Assembly (NCBI GenBank): GCA_965658275.1
Contig: CBFHRN010000003.1
Span: forward strand, 1-64,000
Reading direction: 5' to 3'
DNA: 64,000 nt
Source of the DNA: Croceimicrobium sp965658275
Lineage (GTDB): Bacteria > Bacteroidota > Bacteroidia > Flavobacteriales > Schleiferiaceae
The notes beneath the pieces are model-generated. The model saw nothing but the letters and a program-made list of their open reading frames with translations, ran no database searches and was not told the DNA's origin. The position numbers were made by a program, and so were the translations under genes. Of this stretch, positions 17,149-25,247 are shown one piece after another; position 1 is the first letter of the stretch; every line of letters begins with the position of its first letter.

Positions 17149-17721
17149 TTAGTTTAGTACAGAAATGAGGTATATACTCGATATCATCGAAGTAAGAAGT
17201 GCAGCGGTGAAGGTCCAGCCAAGCTTAGTTCCTTTTAGTCCGCTGTCTACTTTAAAAAGGCCATAGAAAAAGTGAACCTGTACAATCATTCCAGAGATTA
17301 GAAGAATTGTTGTTAACCAGAATGGACCGGAGCTAAGTTGATTAAGCATCTCGCTGCCCATGGGGTTTTGTGAAGCAGTTTTAGCCAATTGCTTAAAGTC
17401 AAAAATGAAATTAAGCAAAGCCAGAGGGATAAGGGGGCACTGCGCCCAAATCAGCTGTGGTAGCAGATCTATAATTCTTGGAAATCTTTTCGTGCTAAGA
17501 TAGATGGCTGTTCCAAATGCTACTAAAAGGCAAATCAGATTGATTAGAATATCCTTTAAAATGGCGGAAGCGCTTACTTCCTTACCGAAGTGCAGACTTA
17601 AAACACCATCCAAACGTGCTTCTCCCAAATAGGCAGCAGTAAATAGAGCCGAGGCAATAATAATGGCACCTAAAATGAGCTTGGTACCATATAGCTTTTC
17701 AAATAATTTGATGCTATTCAT
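17149..17721 (-). CDS. polytopic membrane protein (Yip1-like)
   Basis: A 190-aa protein with about five membrane segments, near residues 14-32, 52-75, 88-105, 130-150 and 168-188. The layout resembles Yip1-type membrane proteins, but the match is by shape rather than motif. Its ATG overlaps the end of the DUF2089 gene by 8 nt, so the two are translationally coupled and probably work together. Confidence 0.6.
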   Translation of the reverse strand: MNSIKLFEKLYGTKLILGAIIIASALFTAAYLGEARLDGVLSLHFGKEVSASAILKDILINLICLLVAFGTAIYLSTKRFPRIIDLLPQLIWAQCPLIPLALLNFIFDFKQLAKTASQNPMGSEMLNQLSSGPFWLTTILLISGMIVQVHFFYGLFKVDSGLKGTKLGWTFTAALLTSMISSIYLISVLN

Positions 17722-18013
17722 GCCCAGGCTTATTAAGATCTTGGACTTTCTGGATTATTTCATCTAGCATATTACGCACCTTGGGGTAGGAAAACCCTAA
17801 AATTTTAGACATCTCTTTTAGACTGCCTGAAGCTTTTAGAAATTCAATTAAAAACTTTTGCTCCTCCGAATTCAATTGCATGATTTCAGGTAGGGCAAAC
17901 TGTCCTTGTATTTTAGTGGTGCAACGGGTGCAGCTGAGCTCCGATACTTGTAAATCAGAGGAACAAGCTGGACATGTATTTGGAAATACTTTCACTTCAA
18001 TGATTTGAAGCAA
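17714..18013 (-). CDS. DUF2089-like zinc-ribbon protein
   Basis: A 99-aa protein with an N-terminal zinc ribbon (CPAC...CTRC, residues 14-33) and a C-terminal helical part. That part includes LKEMSKILGFSYPKVRNMLDEI (a helix-turn-helix-like segment) and matches the DUF2089 type. DUF2089 proteins are thought to be regulatory. No ATG lies in frame, so the start is a TTG at 18013 or a GTG at 17995. The upstream gap holds a perfect 15-bp A/T inverted repeat. It is coupled by overlap to a membrane protein, which suggests a membrane-linked regulator pair. Confidence 0.7.
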   Translation of the reverse strand: MLQIIEVKVFPNTCPACSSDLQVSELSCTRCTTKIQGQFALPEIMQLNSEEQKFLIEFLKASGSLKEMSKILGFSYPKVRNMLDEIIQKVQDLNKPGHE

Positions 18014-18024
18014 ATGTATATATA

Positions 18025-18062
18025 TTTAAATAATATTAAATATATTATTAATATTATTTAAA
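18025..18062. promoter_or_regulatory. perfect 15-bp A/T inverted repeat before the DUF2089 gene
   Basis: TTTAAATAATATTAA (18025-18039) and its exact reverse complement (18048-18062) flank an 8-nt spacer. The element spans the stop codon of the rsmI-like gene and the leader of the DUF2089 gene. It is made only of A and T, so it is too weak for a normal terminator. An operator or an opening/promoter element is possible. Confidence 0.5.
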
Positions 18063-18786
18063 TTTCAGATGATAAAATGAATATACAAGGTCTTTTCTCT
18101 AAATCGGGACTTTGTTTTTTCCACCATGAGATTGGAGCCGTTTTAATGTATTCATCCGCTAAAGTTACTTCGCGAGCAATGCAAAGCTTTGTTTCGGGGT
18201 TTAGAATAGACACTAAATCCTTTAAAAGCTTTTCATTACGGTAAGGTGTCTCCATAAAAATCTGGCTTTGACCAGTTTTCTTACTCAAGCTCTCCAAACT
18301 CTTTATTTTGCGCTTACGCTCGGTCGAATCGATAGGCAGGTAGCCATTAAAGGCAAAGTTTTGACCATTCATCCCACTAGCCATCATGGCCATAAAAATA
18401 GAGGAGGGGCCTACAATAGGAGCAACTTGGATACCTTCTCTATGAGCAATACTTATTATTTCTGCACCAGGATCTGCGATGCCAGGAGCGCCCGCCTCAG
18501 AAATAATCCCCATAGGTTCACCCTTCCGACAAGCTTCTAGATAAGAGGGGTATTCTATTGGATCCGAAAACTTATTAATAGTATAGAGTACCAGGTCGGC
18601 CTGACTCTTACTTGGTAAAACTCTTTTAATAAAAGCTCGAGCCGACTTTTCATTCTCTACTATATAATGATCGCAAAGGTCAATTACCTTTTTGGCAGCC
18701 AGAGGTAGAACTTCTAATGGTTCGATTTCTCCTAGAAGCGATGGTATTAAATAAAGCTTGCCCGTTTGGATTTCAGATTCCTCCAT
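18058..18786 (-). CDS. RsmI-like tetrapyrrole-methylase-fold methyltransferase
   Basis: A 242-aa SAM-dependent methyltransferase of the tetrapyrrole methylase fold, resembling RsmI, which 2'-O-methylates C1402 of 16S rRNA. LYLIPSLLGE starts the fold, GIISEAGAPGIADPGAEII (near 95-113) is the classic RsmI-type loop, and GPSSIFMAMMASG follows. It is shorter than E. coli RsmI (about 286 aa) and lacks the C-terminal extension, so rRNA specificity is inferred. The ATG overlaps the LMW-PTP stop by 14 nt. Confidence 0.85.
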   Translation of the reverse strand: MEESEIQTGKLYLIPSLLGEIEPLEVLPLAAKKVIDLCDHYIVENEKSARAFIKRVLPSKSQADLVLYTINKFSDPIEYPSYLEACRKGEPMGIISEAGAPGIADPGAEIISIAHREGIQVAPIVGPSSIFMAMMASGMNGQNFAFNGYLPIDSTERKRKIKSLESLSKKTGQSQIFMETPYRNEKLLKDLVSILNPETKLCIAREVTLADEYIKTAPISWWKKQSPDLEKRPCIFILSSEI

Positions 18787-19237
18787 CTTTCAGTTTCTTA
18801 ACGATATTGTCTGAAGCGGCGTCTAATAACCGGTATACCTGTTCAAAACCATCATCACCACCATAGTAGGGGTCAGGAACGTCTTGATTACTTCCTGCTT
18901 TAAGTTCATTTAAAATAAGATCAACCTTTGCTTTATCCTCATCATTGCGAGCCAGGCGAAGAACGTTCTGAAGATTGGAATGGTCCATGACATAAATTCG
19001 ATCGTAGACATCAAAATCCTCAACTCTAAATTGCCGACCTAATTGCTGCGAAATATTAATACCATGCTTTCGCGCGATCATAATGCTGCGAATATCAGGC
19101 GCTTCGCCGATGTGATAAGAGGCAGTTCCAGCTGAATCAACTTCAACTTGATTAGCATCTACTTTATGTTTTAAAATTCCTTCCGCTAAAGGAGAACGGC
19201 AAATATTGCCGAGACAAACCATTAGTATTCTTTTCAA
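18773..19237 (-). CDS. low-molecular-weight protein tyrosine phosphatase
   Basis: A 154-aa phosphatase. The P-loop CLGNICRS (Cys8 to Arg14) is near the N-terminus and the general-acid Asp lies in VPDPYYGG near residue 120. Such enzymes dephosphorylate tyrosine kinases that control exopolysaccharide export. No kinase is nearby. The start is TTG at 19237; the ATG at 19222 would cut the first strand. The dnaA-PTP-rsmI order is common in Bacteroidota. Confidence 0.92.
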   Translation of the reverse strand: MKRILMVCLGNICRSPLAEGILKHKVDANQVEVDSAGTASYHIGEAPDIRSIMIARKHGINISQQLGRQFRVEDFDVYDRIYVMDHSNLQNVLRLARNDEDKAKVDLILNELKAGSNQDVPDPYYGGDDGFEQVYRLLDAASDNIVKKLKDGGI

Positions 19238-19266
19238 ATCGCAAAACTTTCCCTAAAGATAAGGTA

Positions 19267-19290
19267 AAGGTTCGGCTCTCGCCAGACCTT
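19267..19290 (-). other. leader hairpin with GAGA tetraloop upstream of the LMW-PTP gene
   Basis: On the minus strand AAGGT-CT-GGC-GAGA-GCC-GA-ACCTT folds into a hairpin with a GNRA-type loop and a symmetric internal loop. It ends 29 nt before the TTG start. Whether it is transcribed is not known. Confidence 0.3.
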
Positions 19291-19397
19291 GATTTACTTT
19301 AGTCTACGACTTAACATAGAATAGCCTCGAGCCCAATCCAAAAAAGATGATGCTCTAAAAAACAGGATCTAGGTTTTAACTTGAAAAACCTTTCTAA

Positions 19398-19424
19398 TAA
19401 AAAAGCCACCCTTAAAGGATGGCT
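19398..19424 (-). terminator. dnaA terminator
   Basis: On the minus strand AGCCATCC (19424-19417) pairs with GGGTGGCT (19411-19404, one G-U pair) around a 5-nt loop. A T-tract follows at 19404-19399. It lies just after the dnaA stop. Confidence 0.85.
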
Positions 19425-19430
19425 AATTGA

Positions 19431-20861
19431 CTATTTAAGTGTGAGTTTCTTTCGTAAATCTTCTACGTAAGTGCGGAAGCGCTTGTCTGTTTCGGTTAGG
19501 TTATTTACCGTTCGACAAGCATGTAGCACGGTGGCATGATCTTTATTACCACATTGAGCACCAATGCTGGCCAGCGAATTTTTAGTGAGCTGTTTACTAA
19601 AGTACATCGCTAGTTGACGAGCCTGCACGATTTCACGTTTTCGTGTTTTAGACTTCAAAAGCTCAATAGGCATGTCAAAATAATCACAAACCACTTTTTG
19701 AATATAATCGATGCTTATTTCGCGAGTGGTATTCTTCACAAATTTGTCGATCATTTGCTTAGCTAACTCAACTGTAATTTTCTTTTTATTCAAAGAAGAT
19801 TGGGCCAGTAAGGAAATAAGCGCTCCTTCTAATTCTCTAACATTAGAGTTAATACTGTAAGCTAGGTACTCAATTACGTCAGCTGGCATTTCAACGCCAT
19901 CGTTGTAAAGCTTTTGATTTAGGATTGCGATACGCGTTTCTAAATCAGGCACTTGTAAATCAGCACTAAGACCCCATTTAAAGCGAGACAACAAACGCTG
20001 CTCCATTCCCTGTAAATCCACAGGCGCACGGTCTGAGGTAAGTATTACCTGCTTGCTATTCTGATGTAAATGATTGAAGATCTCGAAAAACGCATCCTGT
20101 GTTTTTTCCTTTCCAGCGAAAGAATGCACATCATCAACCACCAAAACATCTATCATTTGATAGAAATGTAAAAAGTCGTTCTTGTTGTTTGTGCGAATGG
20201 CTTCTACAAATTGCTGTTGAAATTTCTCAGCCGAAACGTAAAGCACGGTTTTTTCGGGATATCGGTCCTTAATTTCAATGCCAATAGCATGGGCTAGGTG
20301 TGTTTTACCCAATCCATTGCCACCATAGAGGAGCAGGGGGTTAAACGAAGTACCACCTGGTTTTTTAGCGACAGCATAGCCCGCCGAGCGAGCTAATCGG
20401 TTGCAATCTCCTTCTACAAAGTTTTCGAAATTATAATTCGGGTTAAGCTGTGACTCAACATGAACTTTTCGAAGTCCAGGAATAATAAATGGATTCTTAA
20501 CACCCTTATCTCCTAATTCCATTGGCATATTAACCTTAGGATTAGATAAGTTTCCTCGGTTACTAGAAGGGATTTTAACGGTAAAAGGTTTTGTATTACC
20601 GTAGGTGTTTTCCATTACAATGCTGTAAACAAGCTTAGCGTCTTCCCCCAATTCCTTGGTAATAGCGCTTTTGAGTAGTTTAATGTAGTTTTCTTCTAAC
20701 CACTCGTAAAAGAACTTAGAAGGTACTTGAATGCTTAGTACATTATCTTTTAGCTTAAGTGGCTTGATAGGCAAAAACCAAGTTTTATAACTCTGAGCAG
20801 AGATATTATCCTTTATGTAAGAAAGACAATTATCCCATACCGTTTTTGCAGTCAATTCCAT
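19431..20861 (-). CDS. dnaA: chromosomal replication initiator DnaA
   Basis: A 476-aa initiator. Domain I covers about residues 1-85 and a linker follows. The AAA+ domain has Walker A GGNGLGKT (180-187) and Walker B VLVVDDVH, then the box VII region. The C-terminal helix-turn-helix carries CGNKDHATVLHAC, the DnaA-box reading motif. The gene is alone in its transcript, with its own terminator. I find no cluster of TTATCCACA-type DnaA boxes in the 226-bp upstream gap, so oriC is probably elsewhere. Confidence 0.97.
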   Translation of the reverse strand: MELTAKTVWDNCLSYIKDNISAQSYKTWFLPIKPLKLKDNVLSIQVPSKFFYEWLEENYIKLLKSAITKELGEDAKLVYSIVMENTYGNTKPFTVKIPSSNRGNLSNPKVNMPMELGDKGVKNPFIIPGLRKVHVESQLNPNYNFENFVEGDCNRLARSAGYAVAKKPGGTSFNPLLLYGGNGLGKTHLAHAIGIEIKDRYPEKTVLYVSAEKFQQQFVEAIRTNNKNDFLHFYQMIDVLVVDDVHSFAGKEKTQDAFFEIFNHLHQNSKQVILTSDRAPVDLQGMEQRLLSRFKWGLSADLQVPDLETRIAILNQKLYNDGVEMPADVIEYLAYSINSNVRELEGALISLLAQSSLNKKKITVELAKQMIDKFVKNTTREISIDYIQKVVCDYFDMPIELLKSKTRKREIVQARQLAMYFSKQLTKNSLASIGAQCGNKDHATVLHACRTVNNLTETDKRFRTYVEDLRKKLTLK

Positions 20862-21087
20862 TTGCGTGTATTAATATTGTTGGTTTGGTCGAGGGAAATA
20901 ACGCACTCTATGACGATTAAAAATATTCTCCCCTTGACAGGCACAAATGTGTGCAGAAAAAAGTGATAAAAAAAATCAAATTGGTCTTGACAATAAGATT
21001 TTTTAGTGCGAGATTAAGGCAGTGTTAAGCGCTCTGAAACCCGCATTCCACCGTCGAAATATGTTAATAATCAGCACTTAAGACCTT

Positions 21088-21495
21088 ATGTTTAGCAATG
21101 AAATAACAAGCAGAGTCCGTTACGCCGAAACAGACCAAATGGGCTACGTCTATTATGGTAATTATCCTCAATTTTTCGAGATAGGAAGGGTAGAAGCACT
21201 GAGAGCCTTGGGTATCAGCTATAAAGAAATGGAGGAGGAAGGCATAATGCTGCCAGTAGCTAAGCTCGAAATCAAATATGTGGCACCTGCTAAATATGAT
21301 GAGCTTTTGGTAATCAAAACGGAAATAAGAGAATTACCTGGAAGAAGAATTACGTTTCACCACGAAATAAAGGATGAAAAAGGCAAACTTTTAACATTAG
21401 GGATGGTGCAATTAGTATTTGCTTCCATCGAAAGTAAAAAGCCATGCCCAATTCCGCCCAACCTTCTTATGGCTTTAGAGCCCTATTTTAAATAA
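21088..21495 (+). CDS. YbgC/FadM-type acyl-CoA thioesterase
   Basis: A 135-aa single hotdog-fold protein. The 4HBT signature VRYAETDQMGYVYYGNY (residues 8-24) carries the catalytic Asp14. It should hydrolyse acyl-CoA thioesters; the substrate range is not readable from sequence. It is divergent from dnaA across a 226-bp gap and ends in a hairpin terminator. Confidence 0.9.
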   Translation: MFSNEITSRVRYAETDQMGYVYYGNYPQFFEIGRVEALRALGISYKEMEEEGIMLPVAKLEIKYVAPAKYDELLVIKTEIRELPGRRITFHHEIKDEKGKLLTLGMVQLVFASIESKKPCPIPPNLLMALEPYFK

Positions 21496-21521
21496 AAAAG
21501 GAGCTCGTCGAGCTCCTTCTA
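21494..21521. terminator. hairpin terminator after the thioesterase gene
   Basis: AAGGAGCT (21498-21505) and AGCTCCTT (21511-21518) form an 8-bp stem with a 5-nt loop, preceded by A6. The T-tract on the + side is short, so it may work better for the minus-strand gene ending at 21543. Confidence 0.7.
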
Positions 21522-21542
21522 GAAATTCTTAAGGCTTAACGC

Positions 21543-22478
21543 TTAATTTAAAGATGTAAATACGGAGTTTACATAATCGTAGCGGCCAGTATTTTGATTG
21601 AAACACCAGATTACAGTAAGGAAGCCTGGATTGTATGGTAAACCAGGGTCAAATGCGTCTGCAAAACCTAAATCGGGCTTAAGATAATAATGACGAATCG
21701 GGGTACTACTTGTTCCAATTACATCATTTTCGCTGAAGCTTTCACCAAAAGGAGTGTACTCGCCAAGCAAAGTGCCCCAAGCGCTCTCAGCATTAAAGTT
21801 TTTAGCCAAAACATGCTTATGATAAAAGGCGTCCCCTTTTGTGGTAAGCGTTGCTGAAGAGTCGATATTGTTTAAATCTACATCCCAAACACTGGCCGTA
21901 TCTTTAGTAATCACAAAATTTGGAGCAGCACTTACTCTTAAGTCTAAACCATTCGGGAATACGGCAGCTTGAATATCAGCCGTTAAGTATGTCTCTACCC
22001 GGAAACCTGAGTTAGAGGTGTCCTTGAAGAATTTTATTTTGCTGTCTATTAACCAAGCTGTATCATTAGAAGTGATTACGTGGTTAACGGAAGCAACAGG
22101 ACGTCGGGCCACCGCTAATTCCGTTTCACTATATAGCATACCAGGATCCACAGTTTTATCATTGAGGTAAAAGGAAATGGCTGGCTCCAAAGGCTGGTTT
22201 AAGGCAATTGAATCGGTTAGTCCACTAGTTAAAGGAGTGTTTGGAATAGCAACCGTGCTTAAATAATTAAATGCATCAGGAAATGCATCTTCCAAAATTA
22301 AACTAGGAATCTGTGAAGTATAGCCCGCTAATGGATTGTAGGAGTGAATTAATAAAGCCTGCTTCGTCTCGGGTAGGCTGAGGCCATCCGTTGGATAACT
22401 GTTATCTACCGGTTTGTCCTCGTCATTACACGCAACGGCAACAACAATCAGCAGAGCGGAGAGAAAAATTTTCTTCAT
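21543..22478 (-). CDS. hypothetical lipoprotein
   Basis: A 311-aa protein from the ATG at 22478. The leader ends VVAVACNDED, so it is a lipoprotein with Cys17. The mature part is beta-rich and polar, with repeated Tyr/Asn-Pro segments (SYNPLAGY, DPGLPYNPG). I do not recognise the family. It is monocistronic, with a TAnnTTTG box 19 nt upstream and a terminator region downstream. Confidence 0.65.
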   Translation of the reverse strand: MKKIFLSALLIVVAVACNDEDKPVDNSYPTDGLSLPETKQALLIHSYNPLAGYTSQIPSLILEDAFPDAFNYLSTVAIPNTPLTSGLTDSIALNQPLEPAISFYLNDKTVDPGMLYSETELAVARRPVASVNHVITSNDTAWLIDSKIKFFKDTSNSGFRVETYLTADIQAAVFPNGLDLRVSAAPNFVITKDTASVWDVDLNNIDSSATLTTKGDAFYHKHVLAKNFNAESAWGTLLGEYTPFGESFSENDVIGTSSTPIRHYYLKPDLGFADAFDPGLPYNPGFLTVIWCFNQNTGRYDYVNSVFTSLN

Positions 22479-22496
22479 TTTTATTCTATTACGGGT

Positions 22497-22504
22497 CAAA
22501 TGTA
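22497..22504 (-). promoter_or_regulatory. -7 box of the lipoprotein gene at 22478
   Basis: Minus-strand TACATTTG matches TAnnTTTG, 18 nt before the ATG. No clear -33 TTG is visible. Confidence 0.4.
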
Positions 22505-22614
22505 CTACTTATAACGCCTTTAAACTAGTATCCATATAATGCCTTTCACCAATTTATTGTTGAAAAGCACTACTTAATAAATCGATGGAATTAAAGTTTT
22601 GGTTGGGTGCAAAA

Positions 22615-23565
22615 TCACTTAATTAGCAGAAATATAGGTAGGTGATCACTAAAACCACCTTGAAAGAAGTTTCCTTTAAAGCTTCGATAGACCTGCTTTC
22701 CAGGATAGCGGTCATCATCTTGTAAAAGAAATGGCGCTTTAAACGTATTAAAAGTATCTATCCTAGTTTTTAGATTCTCGCTCACCACAAACTGATCTAA
22801 ATAAGCCCAATGACCTTTATAACGATGACTTCCTATGGAAGGGTCTAAAGTTTTCATTAGGACCTGCATTGAGGCCTTAACTTCCAATAAATTGAGGCTT
22901 TCATCCGAAGGCTCATCATTAAAGTCTCCCATTACAATAACTTTTGCTCCCTTGCCTAAAGTCTCAATCTTACTCAACAAAACATGAGCCGCCGCAATCC
23001 TTCGAGGCTGCGATTTTTCTTTACCCCCATAGCGACTAGGCCAGTGGCATACAAAAATATTAAGTGTATCGCCGATTAAACTGGTGAATTGAGCATAGAG
23101 GATATCTCTACTCGTATAATTGGGCTCTGATTCATTAAAATAGCGCAGCGGCTCAGACTTAATAAGCTTTAATTGCCCTTTCCTGTAAATTAAGCCAACA
23201 TCAATACCCCTGCGATCTGGGGAATCGTAGTGTACCCATTGATAATCTACTTTCTTTAAAGCCGGTCTATGGATAAGATCATCTAATACCTTCGAGGACT
23301 CCAATTCTGCAAAGCCAATTAAAGAAGGGGGCTCATAAGTGGCATCGCCTAATGCTAAAATCACCTTAGAGATCTGGTTCAATTTCGTGTAATACTTCGC
23401 CGTGTCCCAGCTTTTACTGCCCATAGGAGTAAACTCCTTATCGGTATTTAAACTGTCTACACTAGGGTGGAATAGGTTTTCTACATTGTAAAAAGCCAAG
23501 TTTAAATTTTGAGCGCTTAGAGTTATAATTACAAATTGAAGCGCCAGAAGAGATGCGAGTCGCAT
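22615..23565 (-). CDS. exported endonuclease/exonuclease/phosphatase-family protein
   Basis: A 316-aa protein with a signal peptide (to about residue 18). The EEP fold is visible: FYNVENLF (metal/Asn region), GFAELESS with the metal-ligand Glu, HWPSRYGGK, VIVMGDFNDEPSD with the catalytic Asp/Asn, and the C-terminal SDHLPIF with Asp-His. The substrate may be nucleic acid or a phosphoester. The ATG shares one base with the cheR stop (TAATG), so the two genes are coupled. Confidence 0.88.
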   Translation of the reverse strand: MRLASLLALQFVIITLSAQNLNLAFYNVENLFHPSVDSLNTDKEFTPMGSKSWDTAKYYTKLNQISKVILALGDATYEPPSLIGFAELESSKVLDDLIHRPALKKVDYQWVHYDSPDRRGIDVGLIYRKGQLKLIKSEPLRYFNESEPNYTSRDILYAQFTSLIGDTLNIFVCHWPSRYGGKEKSQPRRIAAAHVLLSKIETLGKGAKVIVMGDFNDEPSDESLNLLEVKASMQVLMKTLDPSIGSHRYKGHWAYLDQFVVSENLKTRIDTFNTFKAPFLLQDDDRYPGKQVYRSFKGNFFQGGFSDHLPIFLLIK

Positions 23566-24419
23566 TAGAGTTGATTTAAGCTTTTACGGTATATTTTGAA
23601 TTCTGAACTCACAGTTTGAATTAAAAAACCTTCATTCTTGTAAAAGGCCATTGACTCTTGTTCGCCTAATGCTAAAAAGCCACCAGGACTCAAATGCCTT
23701 ACCAATCGAGCCAAAGGCATACCTTGATGGGTATGATTAAAATAGATTAAGACATTCTTGCAAATGACCAAGTCGAAATGACTTAATAGTTCAGACTGCG
23801 TGATATCGAATAAACTCCATTCTACATTTTGAAAGAGGTATTCATTAAAGTAACACATAGATGATGTGCTCTGATAAAAATTAGAAAGCTCTGTTTCACC
23901 ACCTGCCTGCCGGTAATTCATTTGAGCATGCTCGATTTTAGTTTTAGAAACCAAAAATTGCTTTGCTTTATCGATAGCCTTTTGAGATATGTCCGTTACG
24001 GTTATCGATGACTTATTTAAAAGTCCCGCTTCTTCGAGCAGTATGCAAAGGCTTATCATTTCTTCGCCGCTTGAACAACCCACGATTAAAATCTTTGGAT
24101 GCAAAATCCTCGAGAGGAAAGGGAATACACTTGTTTTTAATTCTCTTAAGGCCTTTGGCTCGCGGAACAACTCGGTAACCTGAACGGTAAAGCTTTCCGT
24201 AAAGCGTCGAAAATAATCACGGTTCTTAGCCAAAAGCAAGGTTAAATGCGACAAATTAGAAATTCTGTTTAAGCTTAAAACCCTGCTGAGCCTTCGCTTT
24301 AATGAGGTCTTATTGTACCAGTCTAAGCGCAAGCCATAATTATCCCTAATAAATAAACTGAACTCCAATAATTCGGAATCGCTAATCTCTGTTTGAGCTT
24401 TACTTAGAGTAGACTGCAT
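23565..24419 (-). CDS. orphan CheR-type protein-glutamate methyltransferase
   Basis: A 284-aa CheR-like enzyme. The N-terminal helical domain (to about residue 75) is followed by the SAM domain. VTELFREP corresponds to the CheR VTxFFRdp motif. GCSSGEE is the SAM loop and ICKNVLIYF corresponds to CRNVLIYF. In chemotaxis CheR methylates receptor glutamates, but no receptor, CheA or CheW gene is nearby. The coupling to an exported EEP protein is unusual. A truncated CheB-like relic lies 30 kb away at 53868. Confidence 0.88.
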   Translation of the reverse strand: MQSTLSKAQTEISDSELLEFSLFIRDNYGLRLDWYNKTSLKRRLSRVLSLNRISNLSHLTLLLAKNRDYFRRFTESFTVQVTELFREPKALRELKTSVFPFLSRILHPKILIVGCSSGEEMISLCILLEEAGLLNKSSITVTDISQKAIDKAKQFLVSKTKIEHAQMNYRQAGGETELSNFYQSTSSMCYFNEYLFQNVEWSLFDITQSELLSHFDLVICKNVLIYFNHTHQGMPLARLVRHLSPGGFLALGEQESMAFYKNEGFLIQTVSSEFKIYRKSLNQL

Positions 24420-24449
24420 ATCTTGCGAAAATAAAAGAATGCTTTTTCT

Positions 24450-25247
24450 ATGCCTAAGTCTTTAGCATTTATTGCGGCCCTGTTTTTAATCCTGCCCAAG
24501 GCTAATTCTCAAGATCAAGAATCTAATTTGTTGGAACTCCCTAAAGATGTATATCTCAATTCCAAACATTGGCTTAGCACCTTAAAACGGGAGAATACTT
24601 GGGCTATTGCGAGTGGCGGAGCTGCATTGGCTTTAGGCGTTATGGCCAACGATTTACAAATCCAACAGTGGGCACAAACTTCAAGTGCTGTAAAGGACAA
24701 TCTGAATGGGCCTAGTGAGCTTTTTGGAAACCCTGTTTACATGGGGGGTCTTAGCTTAGGAGCATATTTAATAGCAAATGCCCTTGATAACCAGCACGTG
24801 CATGAACTTAGTAATCAAGCTTTGCAATCTGTATTATTTGGCGGAGCGGCTGCCTTGGGACTTAAACTAATCTTTCATAGAGAGCGCCCTGAGGAACAAA
24901 TAACATTAGATCCTTATCAATTTAAAGGCCCTTCATTGGCTTCGGAAAACTTATCCTTTCCTTCAGGTCACACAACTATAGCTTTTTCATTAGCGGCCAG
25001 CATTTCAGCATATTATGGGGATCAATGGTTTATAGCTGTTCCTCTTTTTACTTACGCCACACTCACTGCTTGGCAAAGGGTCTATGATTTAAAACATTGG
25101 CCATCGGATGTGGTTGGCGGAGCGATTTTGGGAATTATTGTAGGACGCACCATCCATAAATGGCAGGAGGGAAGTCGCTTGAGATTAAAGACAAGTTTAA
25201 ACTCCTTTGGACAAACGCTAGTTGGCGTGCAACTTGCTTTAGATTAG
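24450..25247 (+). CDS. PAP2-family phosphatase
   Basis: A 265-aa exported or membrane protein with a signal peptide ending NSQDQ. The three PAP2 motifs are present: KLIFHRERP (KxxxxxxRP-like, near 140-150), PSGHTT (near 171) and RVYDLKHWPSDVVGG (SRxxxxxHxxxD-like, Ser replaced by Gln-Arg). It should dephosphorylate lipid phosphates such as phosphatidate or undecaprenyl pyrophosphate. Its end overlaps the convergent gene by 4 nt. Confidence 0.87.
   Translation: MPKSLAFIAALFLILPKANSQDQESNLLELPKDVYLNSKHWLSTLKRENTWAIASGGAALALGVMANDLQIQQWAQTSSAVKDNLNGPSELFGNPVYMGGLSLGAYLIANALDNQHVHELSNQALQSVLFGGAAALGLKLIFHRERPEEQITLDPYQFKGPSLASENLSFPSGHTTIAFSLAASISAYYGDQWFIAVPLFTYATLTAWQRVYDLKHWPSDVVGGAILGIIVGRTIHKWQEGSRLRLKTSLNSFGQTLVGVQLALD

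Noticed and set aside
20862..21087. Possible oriC next to dnaA
   Set aside because: No cluster of TTATCCACA-like DnaA boxes and no strong AT-rich unwinding element is visible in this 226-bp gap.
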